64,000 nucleotides of DNA from Bacteroidota bacterium (GTDB lineage Bacteria; Bacteroidota; Ignavibacteria; OLB7): assembly GCA_018266795.1 (NCBI GenBank), contig JAFDZV010000007.1, positions 18,282-82,281 on the forward strand, read 5' to 3'. This document shows positions 54,101 through 63,700 of the stretch, piece after piece. Numbering within the stretch: position 1 is the stretch's first letter; the number at the start of each line of letters is the position of its first letter. Below the pieces are notes generated by a model. That model did no database searches and had not been told where the DNA came from. It saw nothing but the letters and a program-made list of their open reading frames with translations. The translations under genes and the position numbers were made by a program.

Positions 54101-55181
54101 GGCGATTGGGCAGGTCATCGACCTCGCGTTCCATCGCTTTCGCGAGGCGCTCCAGCTTTACGTGCCTTTCACGGTCGGAGATATCAAGATTAATGATGGC
54201 GTTCACCAACACACGGTACTTTTCCCGAATTGCAGCAAGGATGGAATCGGACGAGGAGGCGATGGCATCGTTCCGATCAGTATACTGCTTGTAGAGATCA
54301 TCGTTTCTATGTTCAACGTCCTGCCGAATTTCTTCCTGCTTTCGTAACAGATCTGAATTTAGCCCCTGCCATCTGTCGTTCACGTGACGCGTGGCACGCC
54401 ACAACGCCGCCACATGGTCGAGCGTAACTCCACGCAGTTCACGTCCGAGCAGACGCCGTCCTCCCAATACCAACCGACCGTTAAGGTAGCGTGCATACGT
54501 GAGGTCCTGTGTCGCCCCAAGAAACGCCCTCAGGTCGTTTACATCGGCAACGGTTTGCTCGCGATATCCGGATTCGGCCGTGTACAGCGTGCGTGCGAGT
54601 ACCGGCACCCCATGGCGCAACACCGCCATACTCACGGTGGAGTCGATTGTGTACTCGAATACCTGGATGGTGTCGGGGATCGAGCCTGTGTTCTTCCGAT
54701 GTTCATCCGCGATGCGCGCAAGATGGTCGATGCGGAGGCAGCCGGTATCGCTTTTGGGGACAACTGCAATGACGATGCCGGATCCGACATAACATGACCG
54801 TGTGACTCCGTACTCTGGTGCCCCCAGGTACTGACGATACCCATACCGTACCACCGGAACGTCGAACAACGCTTCGCTGATACGTTGTTGCGAAAGGCCT
54901 GACGATGAGACAACGGCATAGAGCAGCCAATCAAGAACCTGCTCAGCCTGCTCACGTTGTGATATGTTCGCAGCAGCGGTCTGCGGATCGATCATGATTT
55001 GTACTGATCTCTCGCTGCCGATGGGGAAGTCAGCGAACGTCGCGATCTCGCTGGCAGCTTGCCGATTGTGGTCGGGTATCGAATTCGTCCCGACCTGTGC
55101 CCCGAGGTTCATGGGCAAGATGCACGATAAGAGGATCAGAATTGTGGCAACAATTGTCGTTGCATAATGTTGACGATTCAT
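51123..55181 (-). CDS. Large secreted coiled-coil protein of unknown function in the protease island
   Basis: 1352 residues; ATG 55181 has GGAGGG seven bases upstream. A signal peptide (TIVATILILLSCILPMNLGAQ) is present. Residues ~255-400 are charged and predicted to be coiled coil (LLRKQEEIRQDVEHRNDDLYKQ, HVKLERLAKAMEREVDDL). The middle is mixed, and residues ~1150-1230 look TPR-like (ALIEQHGELRELVFRRAVAELAMGRSRDAAAW). No T9SS domain and no catalytic motif seen. It precedes the TPR-CHAT gene by 81 bases, same strand. It may be a periplasmic sensor or the target of the proteases. I recognise no family. Confidence 0.7.
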   Translation of the reverse strand: MNRQHYATTIVATILILLSCILPMNLGAQVGTNSIPDHNRQAASEIATFADFPIGSERSVQIMIDPQTAAANISQREQAEQVLDWLLYAVVSSSGLSQQRISEALFDVPVVRYGYRQYLGAPEYGVTRSCYVGSGIVIAVVPKSDTGCLRIDHLARIADEHRKNTGSIPDTIQVFEYTIDSTVSMAVLRHGVPVLARTLYTAESGYREQTVADVNDLRAFLGATQDLTYARYLNGRLVLGGRRLLGRELRGVTLDHVAALWRATRHVNDRWQGLNSDLLRKQEEIRQDVEHRNDDLYKQYTDRNDAIASSSDSILAAIREKYRVLVNAIINLDISDRERHVKLERLAKAMEREVDDLPNRLRRMSEANRRWYKRKSETLNKSYQLAVDRSRKSLMEGAAKRGLVMGLGFSLDPTLQPDSLKRFYADSVAPTLLNDVRQCVISASSVRNLERLVHTGNPATVPALRKILLQRGRTWLKRIEEGDSAAVDLMWGILLRGSTERLDSSAHVMLDSHTTLLSGNRYRRAVILQTALQQEPNFRRLCLRGLADWEDPLLQHCFYQRARYDGDLQGTVVGMNLFYCDLLAKLWTLNCRSSAPVRELAPAISSSTMDIPPLYLEDMERFPSTRLWFGVFDNGFQVDGDSNAVLWGRKGTRVFAKGTVVFATTESDTVNPLNAESIRWWNNYFEEIGRFEPRYEELNQVMKWSVLVAWISDSTRENALRFLDLLPVDTSQWFSSWVRTQQGLRFRGWDSLGFHNRGYNGESWETLRTLISAVGEQSGTVVPAEGGVLLASRFKMLERTVLKRTIPDWLRRPLSGAVRDMEMVGKGDFVGPQYKVIASDAGAAPRISVIPRERLMGPTAEVRSREFIRTLEKGTRDVRLQTEADGTVQSELRIGWSQREISIRFDARQGEQAQELGRQLSKAGEWNVPKIEGGIAKDVTAVDRRISGTLRNTREYMIKSRDSKNWVRAGREGELAGTPDARVVSPAPHSSVVDLKSMTAEEADGVFESAKYVQLGEEPYALISQPAPVANEIAGMSQVKVQMRGQIFNVRVDHITGKVYVPVKDLSANMRAELGSTRKFFGDHGIREIQQAARSGRRELEIATDINPELLNSPDALLRAHDFEMAGRKIEALIEQHGELRELVFRRAVAELAMGRSRDAAAWANRAVMADAPCGPRFLNEVNDLLQSDALNEAGRRNLYELASLATTKMEGATAAIHGDRLGVEVFLDQLPSRASLRTDGSSLFVQDKTSVYVAEDLLSHVEYSPPFLNMQEPGAFGDVVKAFNLPRGSIAGLDPVAYHMPDNQVLKLIGESPLEQAQATLSPELRWREFPLSMPVDSNRIGVMSASVTGW

Positions 55182-55261
55182 GACAAGCCCTCCGGCATGG
55201 ACTGGATGTTAGGCAAATACTCGGTCGGGTTGGATTGGCCGACTGATTAACGGTCTTCGAT

Positions 55262-55514
55262 TCACTTCACAATGCCGAACGCATACAGCAAATAGAGCAG
55301 TAGCACAGCAACCATCAGGAGAACACACCCCCTTCTCCTCGCCCGTTCATCGCGTGCCGGAAGTAATCCCAAGCAGTTTCCGCCAATGCGACAGAGCCCT
55401 CCCTCCTCGAAGCATACGTTGGGCTTTTTCGTTGCTTTGAGTGAACTCACAGTAATCGTAGGCCTGCGCCTGTTCCGGATTCCCCAGTCTTTTCCAATTG
55501 CCATCCGCGCTCAT
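55262..55514 (-). CDS. Small membrane protein, possibly frameshifted
   Basis: Two overlapping frames compete. From ATG 55514, preceded by GAAGGA at six to eight bases, the frame reads MSADGNWKRLGNPEQAQAYD and stops after 55 residues at 55347. The second frame (ATG 55504 to 55262, 80 residues, no good ribosome binding site) ends in a convincing basic-then-hydrophobic tail RARRRGCVLLMVAVLLLYLL. The natural protein may be the first frame joined to the second tail, which would need a one-base shift near 55350-55400. A sequencing error, a mutation or programmed frameshifting would all fit. Confidence 0.4.
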
Positions 55515-55597
55515 TCCGGGTCCTTCGAGAGATTCACGTACGCCAATCGCACACGTCGATTCGCCTCATTGCGAACAGCTTCATGCGATACGGCTTG

Positions 55598-56602
55598 TTA
55601 TAGTTGCAGCCCGGTCGTGGATCGTATCCAACTATTATCGCCCCCATCCACCCTCCCATAAATCCCCCCATCCCCCCCCGGCGAGTGATAACCAGGGATC
55701 GGCCTCGACGCGATGCCGGCGAGGCACCAACGGTTGCCGGAACGTACATAGCAGGGGCTGCCGTTCTCGATGGAACAGCCCTCGCAGGCCAATGCCGGCC
55801 TGCCGACAACCAGTTCCAGCCCAGGCACACAGCGGAATGCCTCATGTTCCTTCGCGCCACGGCAATCGACGGAGACCACGGGAACGTGCAGCATGCGTTT
55901 CAACCCGGGACTGATACTGCTCTGCACGTTGCTGTTTCCGAAGCCGACCAGACGCACCTCTGTCGCCGTATCGACGGCATCCGGCGGCGCCATGCGCGCG
56001 ACCGGGAGACCATTCAGTTCCTCCTCCAGCACCAGAAGCGCGAGATCGCTGGCATTGCCGGCGGCATCATACGCTGGATGCGGCAGGACCCTTCGCACGC
56101 GCAGTGTTCGCTCTGGATGTTCCAGCGCCCTTCCGATAAGCACGTGCAGATCATCTTCATCGCACACGGCATGGGCAGTCGTCAGCACCGCGTTGGCGGA
56201 AACGAGCACGCCCCCGCGCAGACCGGCATTGCTTCCAATCGCAATGCATTCGCGATGCTCGGATGGTCTGGCCGCACGGCCGCCGATAGCGGCATGGTTC
56301 GCCGTGCAGTACAGCCCCCGCGCGTTCGCAGCATACTGAGCGTGTGAAAGAAGACTGAGTGAGGGAATGATGATCCCCTGCGTATCGAAGTCGAATCGCC
56401 GGGCGCCGCCGGTTTCGCGCATGTCGGCGGCAGCGTTCAGCGCCGTGAGGAAGGCACGCACGTATGTTTCATCGTCTGTCCCGACACTTGCCGCATATGA
56501 GCGCGCCGCTTCGAGAATTCCCTTTGCCAATACCCGCCGACTTTTGCGCCCGGCTCCGCGCCGCTGCACATGCGCGTCGTGATCGTTTCGTGGTCCATCC
56601 AT
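55598..56602 (-). CDS. Trypsin-fold serine protease homologue with substituted nucleophile
   Basis: 334 residues from ATG 56602, with AAGGAGG ten bases upstream. Residues 1-100 are helical and unassigned. The chymotrypsin fold starts near residue 105: H144 in VLTTAHAVCD and D186 in NASDLALLVLEEEL are in place. The segment equivalent to CxGDSGGP reads C-S-I-E-N-G-S-P-C, which puts Asn280 at the nucleophile position, with Ser282 two residues on. So it may be catalytically dead, or use a shifted Ser. No signal peptide, hence cytoplasmic. An 8-base G tract lies in its 3' end (55670-55679 region). Confidence 0.8.
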   Translation of the reverse strand: MDGPRNDHDAHVQRRGAGRKSRRVLAKGILEAARSYAASVGTDDETYVRAFLTALNAAADMRETGGARRFDFDTQGIIIPSLSLLSHAQYAANARGLYCTANHAAIGGRAARPSEHRECIAIGSNAGLRGGVLVSANAVLTTAHAVCDEDDLHVLIGRALEHPERTLRVRRVLPHPAYDAAGNASDLALLVLEEELNGLPVARMAPPDAVDTATEVRLVGFGNSNVQSSISPGLKRMLHVPVVSVDCRGAKEHEAFRCVPGLELVVGRPALACEGCSIENGSPCYVRSGNRWCLAGIASRPIPGYHSPGGDGGIYGRVDGGDNSWIRSTTGLQL

Positions 56603-56928
56603 TGCATGCTTTCCTCCTTGTCGTGGCGGGCACCGTGCCGTGCCGCGGCCGAAACACATGCCGCGGCACGTGAAATACAATGTGGCACGGCACACGTTGT
56701 TCATTCTGCCAGCCTGCCGTCAATTATTCGTGCAGGAGCCGCAGTGCCGGAATGTTGACTCTGACTATCTATCCTATCGATCACGCGCCGGGATCGATCT
56801 CCGTTTGCGGTGGCAACGTATGGCTGAAGATGAGGTGATGCGATGCGTAAACGTTACGTACGGCGTGGTCGCAGAGGATGCCAATGGAACAAAACAGATA
56901 TGGGGGGGGGGGCCGGTGGAGATGCCGA
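56603..56928. other. 326-base gap with an 11-base G tract
   Basis: Between the TPR-LuxR stop and the trypsin-like start. The plus strand shows an uninterrupted run of 11 G at 56902-56912 (C on the coding strand of the flanking genes). No gene is visible. It should contain the promoter of the trypsin-like gene if that is not read through from upstream. Confidence 0.55.
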
Positions 56929-58746
56929 CTATTCGTCATTCTCACAAAGCCTTGCCAGATACGACGATAATACGACACTTCGATGCAGACGCATTTTGGC
57001 GCGGATTCTCTGGACATGCTTCTGCACGGTTCGTGGGGAAAGGCACAGTGCGCCAGCAACCAACTGTGCGGTCAACCCCAGCAATGTCAGCGCGCATACT
57101 TTCAACTCCGGCTCGGTAACCGCAGGGTATTCATGGCGCAAACGCCGCAATACACCAGGATGAATCTCCTCCAGCTGCTTCGACAGCATATCCCAGTCAG
57201 AGTCACTGCGTAACGCCACTTCGATTTCGGCCTTCATCTGGCTCAACTCCCTGCACAGACCAGCCGTTCCATGCGCGGACGCATTCCTTGCGGCACGATC
57301 CAGCTTCTCCCCGAGCTTCGTCAACAACTGATTCTTCTGCGCCAGAGCAACAGCGGCAATGGCGAGTTTGTTCTTCTCGCGACTGTTTTCCTTCTGCACG
57401 GAGCGCAACAACTCCTCATTACGCCGCGCCCGCTCTGCGTCGAAATCCGCCTGCAGTTCGGCAAGCACACGCCTGTGCTGTTCATCACCGAGCGTGCGCG
57501 CGATCTCCATGGCGGCTTCATAATGTTCGAGCGCCCTGTCGTGGCGCTTCGAGGCACGAAAGAACAGATGCAGCTCCAGATGCGCATCACGGCAAAGGCG
57601 ACGGTCGCCGATTGCCTCGGCATCGCCGAGCGCATCGAGCAGAAGGAAACGGGCATCGGGATCGCCCTGGCGCCGATGGATACGTCCCGCAGCCAGATGC
57701 ACGGCCGCCAGCAGCCGCTGTTCGGCAAAGCCAGTATGTGCCGCGGCATTGCGTTTCCGGTAACCGTCGAGAAGCCTGTAGGCCCTCGAAAACTCCTCTC
57801 TCGCATCGGCAAGCCGGACCTCATTGTGCCGGGCCTGCGCTTCATGCATGCGTCCGGCCAGAATATGCGTGCGCGCGACGCCGACCGCGTCTCCGGCGCC
57901 GTAGTGCATCGCCCGGGCACGGAGCACATGCTCGTACGCATCGTCGATCTTGTTCAGCGCAATGCAGGCTGCCGCAAGCGCCTCGAACGTCGCGCCAACC
58001 TGCCCAACCAGTTGTCCCTTTTCCTCACACACACGGATTGCATCCAGGCTCCGCTTCAGGTAGTCGTACGCACGCTCCCTGTCGCCAAGTTCGGCGTACA
58101 CGTTCGCCAGATCGGCCAGCGAGGCGGAAACCAGCTCGATGCGACCAACCTTCTCACGAAGCATCAGTGCCTGCTGGCAGGCCATGAGCGCCGGCTGCAA
58201 TGCCTGAAGCGCCAGATGCGCCTCCCCCTCCTGCGCACACGCCGCCGCCCACATCAGCAGCCGGCGGACCAACTGCTCATCAGTCTCACGCTGTCGTTTC
58301 GCGACCGCCTCCGCCGGTTCGGTCGCACGGCATATATGCGCCGCCCCCCGACATGCATCAACGGCCGCCTCGGGACGCGCCAGATCCATGTACAGCTGCG
58401 CGGCTTTCAACAGGAGTTCCGCAGCGTCGACCGACGCGTCCCCCACGGTGCAGCAGGCAACGGCCTCATCCAGATCCTTGAGCGCGGCGGATCGTTCACT
58501 CACATCGATGCACACGCGAATACGAGCCCGACGGATATACACCCATGCGACGGGAATGGGAAGCGAACCGCCCCCCTTCAGTTGGAGCGCATTGCCTGCC
58601 TGTACCAACTGATCGGCCAACGGAGTATCACCGGGCTCATCGAGAAACTCGCGGTAGTGCCGCAGGCGTGCGGCATCGTCACGCGCGGTGCGAAGCCGCG
58701 CGTGCAGGAGCGAGAGGGAAGCGGGAATTTCGTTACGGCCGGACAT
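56929..58746 (-). CDS. TPR-rich regulator with C-terminal LuxR-type helix-turn-helix
   Basis: 605 residues from ATG 58746, with AGGAG six bases upstream. Residues ~40-470 are TPR repeats (ASLADLANVYAELGDRERAYDYLKRSL, AFEALAAACIALNKIDDAYEHVLRARAM, DRALEHYEAAMEIARTLGD). A coiled-coil linker (residues ~460-540) leads to a LuxR/GerE-like helix-turn-helix at ~545-605: YPAVTEPELKVCALTLLGLTAQLVAGALCLSPRTVQKHVQRIRAKM. It resembles cytoplasmic TPR-LuxR regulators of Bacteroidota. It is divergent from the second caspase operon and is the first gene of the leftward run, so it is a good candidate for the island's transcriptional regulator. Confidence 0.85.
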   Translation of the reverse strand: MSGRNEIPASLSLLHARLRTARDDAARLRHYREFLDEPGDTPLADQLVQAGNALQLKGGGSLPIPVAWVYIRRARIRVCIDVSERSAALKDLDEAVACCTVGDASVDAAELLLKAAQLYMDLARPEAAVDACRGAAHICRATEPAEAVAKRQRETDEQLVRRLLMWAAACAQEGEAHLALQALQPALMACQQALMLREKVGRIELVSASLADLANVYAELGDRERAYDYLKRSLDAIRVCEEKGQLVGQVGATFEALAAACIALNKIDDAYEHVLRARAMHYGAGDAVGVARTHILAGRMHEAQARHNEVRLADAREEFSRAYRLLDGYRKRNAAAHTGFAEQRLLAAVHLAAGRIHRRQGDPDARFLLLDALGDAEAIGDRRLCRDAHLELHLFFRASKRHDRALEHYEAAMEIARTLGDEQHRRVLAELQADFDAERARRNEELLRSVQKENSREKNKLAIAAVALAQKNQLLTKLGEKLDRAARNASAHGTAGLCRELSQMKAEIEVALRSDSDWDMLSKQLEEIHPGVLRRLRHEYPAVTEPELKVCALTLLGLTAQLVAGALCLSPRTVQKHVQRIRAKMRLHRSVVLSSYLARLCENDE

Positions 58747-58943
58747 GAACATCTCCTGATACGTGAATTTGAAAGCGAGGTCGAAAAATAGATATCCCCA
58801 TCCGGTGCAGACAGCCTGCACGGCGGCGTACGCAACAATTACGCAACGCGATCACTGCTCATCATCGCCTTATTCGCAGCGAACCGGACCGACAACTGCA
58901 CGTGTTCCATGGCGGCCGGCATCAACATCATAGGGGGAATATC

Positions 58944-59807
58944 ATGGCACAGAGCTGTTCGTTGCATATCGGCATCAATCGCACACAGCACGCCATCGCA
59001 ACCAAGTCGACCAGGGGCGTTCTGCGCTTCTGCCACAGCGATGCCTGGACGATGGCGGAGATCGCGCGCGACAGAGGATACGAATCGATCACGGTGCTGC
59101 TCGATGCGGCAGCCACATTCGACCGCGTCGTTCAGGAGGTGCTGAAAGCCAGGGACCTGGTACGCGGCGGCGGCACGTTCCTCTGGACATTTTCCGGACA
59201 CGGCACCATTGCCCCCGCGTTCGGACGAGAGGAGAAATTCGACCAGGGTTGGGTGCTGGCCGACGGCATTCTGATCGATAACTGCGTTCACGATCTGCTG
59301 GCGGATTTCGACAGCGCCGCTGTAATCGACCTGGTTTCCGATTGCTGCTACAGCGGCGACATGGCACGGTTTCTGGATGACTACGCCGATGAGTTTCACC
59401 GGGAGATCAGAGCGTTTACGCCCGACGAGCTGCCCCGCGAGAAGCAACTGTCGTGGAGTCACTTCATCGCAGGGAATGCAGGCGGTGCCGTGAATCGACT
59501 GCGCGAGTGCCCGATACAGGGCACTGAGCCGCGCGACATAACAGCTGCGGTGATCTGCATCGGCTCGTGCCGCGAGACCGAGATCGCGGCCGACGGCGCG
59601 TTTACACCGATGCTGAAGGAACAGCTTGAGGCGGCACAGAAGTCGCTGACGCCGACGCTGGCCGGATATGACGACCTGATTGACCGTATTGCGCGGCGTC
59701 TGCCGGCATCGCAGAATCCAGTATGCAAAACCTGTGGGCGCCGGGACGCATCGCTCATGCAACGTCCGCCGTTCTCAATCCCTGCGCCTTCCACCGCTCA
59801 ACCATAG
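58944..59807 (+). CDS. Small C14 caspase-like protease
   Basis: 287 residues from ATG 58944, with GGGGGAA seven bases upstream. It is essentially only the caspase fold: start SLHIGINRTQH, catalytic H86 in TFSGHGTI and C135 in SDCCYSGD, and ITAAVICIGSCRETEIAADGAF near 210-230. The C-terminal ~40 residues hold a CxxC pair (NPVCKTCGRRD) that could bind metal. No signal peptide. No p10-like or adaptor domain, so it is likely activated by another protein. It is followed after 45 bases by a beta-rich protein on the same strand. Confidence 0.88.
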   Translation: MAQSCSLHIGINRTQHAIATKSTRGVLRFCHSDAWTMAEIARDRGYESITVLLDAAATFDRVVQEVLKARDLVRGGGTFLWTFSGHGTIAPAFGREEKFDQGWVLADGILIDNCVHDLLADFDSAAVIDLVSDCCYSGDMARFLDDYADEFHREIRAFTPDELPREKQLSWSHFIAGNAGGAVNRLRECPIQGTEPRDITAAVICIGSCRETEIAADGAFTPMLKEQLEAAQKSLTPTLAGYDDLIDRIARRLPASQNPVCKTCGRRDASLMQRPPFSIPAPSTAQP

Positions 59808-59852
59808 CCCACTATTGCGATATCCTTCCATTTACTTCCACTGGAGTTTGTC

Positions 59853-60644
59853 ATGCCCATTACGTTCCAGCCTGCTGTACGAGAAAGCGCATCCGCCAGA
59901 ATAACCGTCACCGAACCAATCGAGGATGACCTTGTCACGTCAACGGACGGCAAATTCACGTTCAACGCTGCAATCCAGAATTTCGACATCGGCGCGGACC
60001 AGTTTCCAAGCGATGGCACACCGCCGTGCGCCATCGATCCAAACGGTGGCAGAGGCGGAGGGCAGCACATACTCCTGATTGTGGACAACGATCAGGCATT
60101 CAAGATCTACCAGCTTCCGGATACGATCTCTCTGAATCCATCTTCACCGGGTACTCACACACTGCGCGCCTATCTCTCGCGCTCATGGGAGGAGAGCGTG
60201 AAGGGGTCGGTTGAGGACATCCATTTCAGCACGCGGACATTCTCCTTGAATGCACGTTCAGGTGACGCCGGAATCAATCGCGCAACGCCACTGCTTGCAT
60301 GCAGCGCTCCACTGGAATCCGACATCGACGGCCCGTATCGGTACGACCACGTGATTCTGGATTTCTTCGTCATGTTCGGCGATGTGGGCAGTAACTGTGC
60401 GGTACATGCCACGTTGAAGGATGTCGACGGAATACAGATGGCGCAGGCAATCTTAACTACCTGGCAGACCCACTGCATTATCGGATTGCCGCAACCCGAA
60501 CCCGACGCCACGGATGTCTACCATCTGACGTTGCGCCTAGTTGATTCCGGAGGGGTGCCGATCGCACACATCGCTGGCGGATACGATCTCAACACGATCG
60601 AGCGTACGTTCCACGTCGTGCGCGATCTGCCCGGAATACCATGA
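59853..60644 (+). CDS. Unrecognised beta-rich protein paired with the small caspase
   Basis: 263 residues; ATG 59853 follows GGAG. Two predicted beta-sandwich parts. The first contains GGGQHILLIVDNDQAFKIYQLP and GTHTLRAYLSRSWEESVKG, which weakly resemble Ig-like domains of Bacteroidota proteins with HLIVDNEPY and AFLSRSYHES motifs. The second (residues ~150-255) has YDHVILDFFVMFGDVG and YHLTLRLVDSGGVPIAHI. No signal peptide, no membrane segment, no catalytic motif. Its position suggests a caspase partner or substrate. Confidence 0.65.
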   Translation: MPITFQPAVRESASARITVTEPIEDDLVTSTDGKFTFNAAIQNFDIGADQFPSDGTPPCAIDPNGGRGGGQHILLIVDNDQAFKIYQLPDTISLNPSSPGTHTLRAYLSRSWEESVKGSVEDIHFSTRTFSLNARSGDAGINRATPLLACSAPLESDIDGPYRYDHVILDFFVMFGDVGSNCAVHATLKDVDGIQMAQAILTTWQTHCIIGLPQPEPDATDVYHLTLRLVDSGGVPIAHIAGGYDLNTIERTFHVVRDLPGIP

Positions 60645-60711
60645 AGCGCTCTGTTGCGAAACGCATCGCCACCGGCGGGTGGTTGGACAACGGCGTATCA
60701 TATGCAATCAC

Positions 60712-60743
60712 AGCCGCGACATGCAGACATGCATGTCGCGGCT
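60712..60743. terminator. Bidirectional hairpin terminator
   Basis: Perfect 13-bp stem AGCCGCGACATGC / GCATGTCGCGGCT with a 6-base loop between convergent genes; the right arm touches the stop codon of the leftward NTPase-TPR gene. Confidence 0.8.
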
Positions 60744-63700
60744 ACGCCGTACGATGATTGTAGGGCAGTTCCTCACAGCCGAGACGTGCAAAGAGGGCTC
60801 TCGCCTCGGCAACTGACTCATACTCCTGGTTGGAATGACGCTCGATATAATGTCGTAGATACGCGCATGCTTCGTCATGCCGATCGAGCCCGGCAAGCAT
60901 GGAGACGAGCCGGCACACTGTGGGAAACATCGTGTCATTCGACGGCCCAAGGATTCGTTCCATGATCGCTACCGCCTCGGCCAGTGTGTCGGCCCCCGCA
61001 TCGCATTCGCCTAGTTCACAGAGGACGCTTGCCAGCAGACATAGAGCCGCCACAACCTGCATGTGATCGGGCCCAAACACTGCACGCCAGGCCCGAAGAG
61101 CCTTCTCGTAACACTCACGCGAATCCTTGAACCGACTTTGTCGCCGATACAGACCGGCAAGGTTGTGCAGCGCGGTCGCGGTGGTCTGATGCTCGATGCC
61201 GAGTGTGCGCAGACATGCACCCGACGTGTCGATCAGCAGATCACAGGCTTCATCGATGTGTCCCAACGCCTGCAGAAGTTGCGCCACAATGGTGTTGATC
61301 GCCAGATAGTGGGGATGGTCGTCGTCGAATACCGATGCAACCGCCGCTCTGATTCCTTCACACATCGCATGTGCGGATTCACGATCGCCGCGTTGAAGAT
61401 ACAGTGAGACGAGATTCGTCCTGGTCAGAAGCGTGTGGGGATGTTCGGCACCCAGCATGCGTTCACGGATGTCCAGCGCCTGATAGTACAGCGTCATCGC
61501 CGTGGCGCTCCGGCCAAGAGCATGCAGTGCACCGGCAAGATTGTTGAGTGACGTAGCAAGCGCCGGGTGATCGTAGCGCGGATCATGATCGTCCTCGCCA
61601 TGGGTATCCCCGGTAATTTCCCTCTGTATCCGGATCGCCTCCTCGTGCAGCATCACAGCGGCCCGATTATCCCCCTGCCCCTGATGTACAAGGGCCAGAT
61701 CGCTCAATGTCTCCGCTGTGGACATATGATACAGACCGAATCGTGTTGTCTTCAACCGCAGGGCTTCGCGCAGATACTCCAGCGCATGCGTGCTGCCCGC
61801 AGCTGTAAGTGTTCGATCGCCCGATTCATGTAGGCAGAGACCGAGGTCGCCGGCCACCTGCGCCCGTACCGCGGCATCAACTTCCGGCACCGTGGCAAGC
61901 GCATCGTACGCTGCGTGCAGCAACTCGACAGCACGGGCAAATCGACCGGCGCGTCTGAGTATTTCGCCCAGCGTAGCAGTTGCATGTGCAAGCCCGATTG
62001 GATCGTTCGCGAGATAACGCTGCCGCTGATCGCGTGCCTGCTGCAGCATATCGACCGCAGCCGGGTAGAGGCCGCACGCGCTCAGGAACGTGCCCAGATT
62101 CTCCAGCAGCGAAACCACCTGTGATGCATCCTCACTCATGTTATACAGACTGGCCAGCCATCGATTCACTGCCATTCGATACGCAGTCGTCATTTCCTGG
62201 CTGCCGCCGAGCGCACGCCAGTAGACCCAGAGTTCGTGATCGCATCCAGCGGCCATCATTGCCGAGAACATCAGCGGATTCTGTATACAGGCACGCAGTC
62301 CGCGACGCGATCCGGCGCGCCACCATTGCCATGGTTCCTCCTCGGCGCGACGCCCATCCAGTGGCATGCCGGAGAAATACTGTGCCAGCCGGAGGTGGAT
62401 ATCGCGGGCCTCGTCCGGCGTTCGCACAAGACATTGTTCAACGGCGGCGCGCACGGCCTTGTGCGCGGGCACAATGCAATCACCACTCAAGCGAATGAAC
62501 TGCCCCATGCGGTGCAGAAGCCCCGCAAGCTCATCCGGCCTCAACGCCATCAATTCGCACAGCTCGATATTGCGCAGCCCACGACGCGTGCCCCAGACAA
62601 GGCGCAGCAATTCATCCGACGGCTCGGAGCGGGTCGCAGCCAGCATGCGCCCGACAAATGCTTCCAACGTGAGCGTCAAGGCCGCATCCACCATCTCCTC
62701 GCATTCCACAGCGAGGGCTTCGGGCGCCTCCGGCCACGCCTCCGGCGCAGCACCGGACAGCCGTTCGCGGAATGCGCGGCGCATCCCTTCGGTCGGCAGT
62801 GGCACCTCCATCTGTTGCCAGCCACGCCGGCAGGCAACGTCGAAGGCGCGGCTGCCGGTAGTCGCCGAGACAATCAGCCGAACCATGCGCGGCAATTCCT
62901 GGGGAAGCCAGCGCAGATCCTGGCTGCGGTCCGGTAGCTGATCGAGTCCGTCGATGATGATGGTAAGCGGAAGATCGCGCGCATCCGCAATCCGCGTGCG
63001 CAATGCATCCTCCAGGCCCGCCGGCGTTGGAGGGATCGCGTCGGTTTGCAGGTTGGAGAGAATGTGGCGAAGAATCGCACCATGATCAGCCCCCTGCGGG
63101 TTCGCCTCCACGAAGTGTCGAACCACACCGTGCCGGCCTCGACGCATCAGATGCTCGCTCCAACTGGCCAGCAGCCCACTCTTGCCCGATTCCGATCGCC
63201 CGGTGACCACCAGCGGCCGCGACGATTGCCGATGCCAGACGTCGAGTTGATCGATCAGCGCAGGGATCGGAACGTGGATGCGACAATACATCGCGGCAAC
63301 GTCTTCATGCACCGCATGCATGAAATCGGCCGGAGACACCTGATCCCGCCGAGCGCAGAGGCGCTGCAACGATTCATTCAGGTCTGTATGCACCTGGCGC
63401 GCGAGCGCACTGAACGCCGTGAGGCCGGACCGGACCGAACAGCATCCGGCTGGGACGCAGCGCAGCAAACGGGCAACCACTTCGGACTCCGCGGCCGATT
63501 TCGCTGATGCTCGAATCTGCAATGCAGCATCGCCGGCAATGTACAGATACGCATGCTCGGCCCCCGCTGCATACGTATGCAGCAGTCTCTCCAATCTCGC
63601 CATGCCATGTCCATTCGCCCTAGAAGTATCCACCAAGTGGAATGCAGAGCCCGGCTCAAGGACATCCCCAACGAAGCAGAGCAACAGCCCCCCTCCATGC

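Noticed and set aside
57271..58791. 506-codon plus-strand frame opposite the TPR-LuxR gene
   Set aside because: Antisense shadow; the minus-strand frame has TPRs and a helix-turn-helix with good ribosome binding site.
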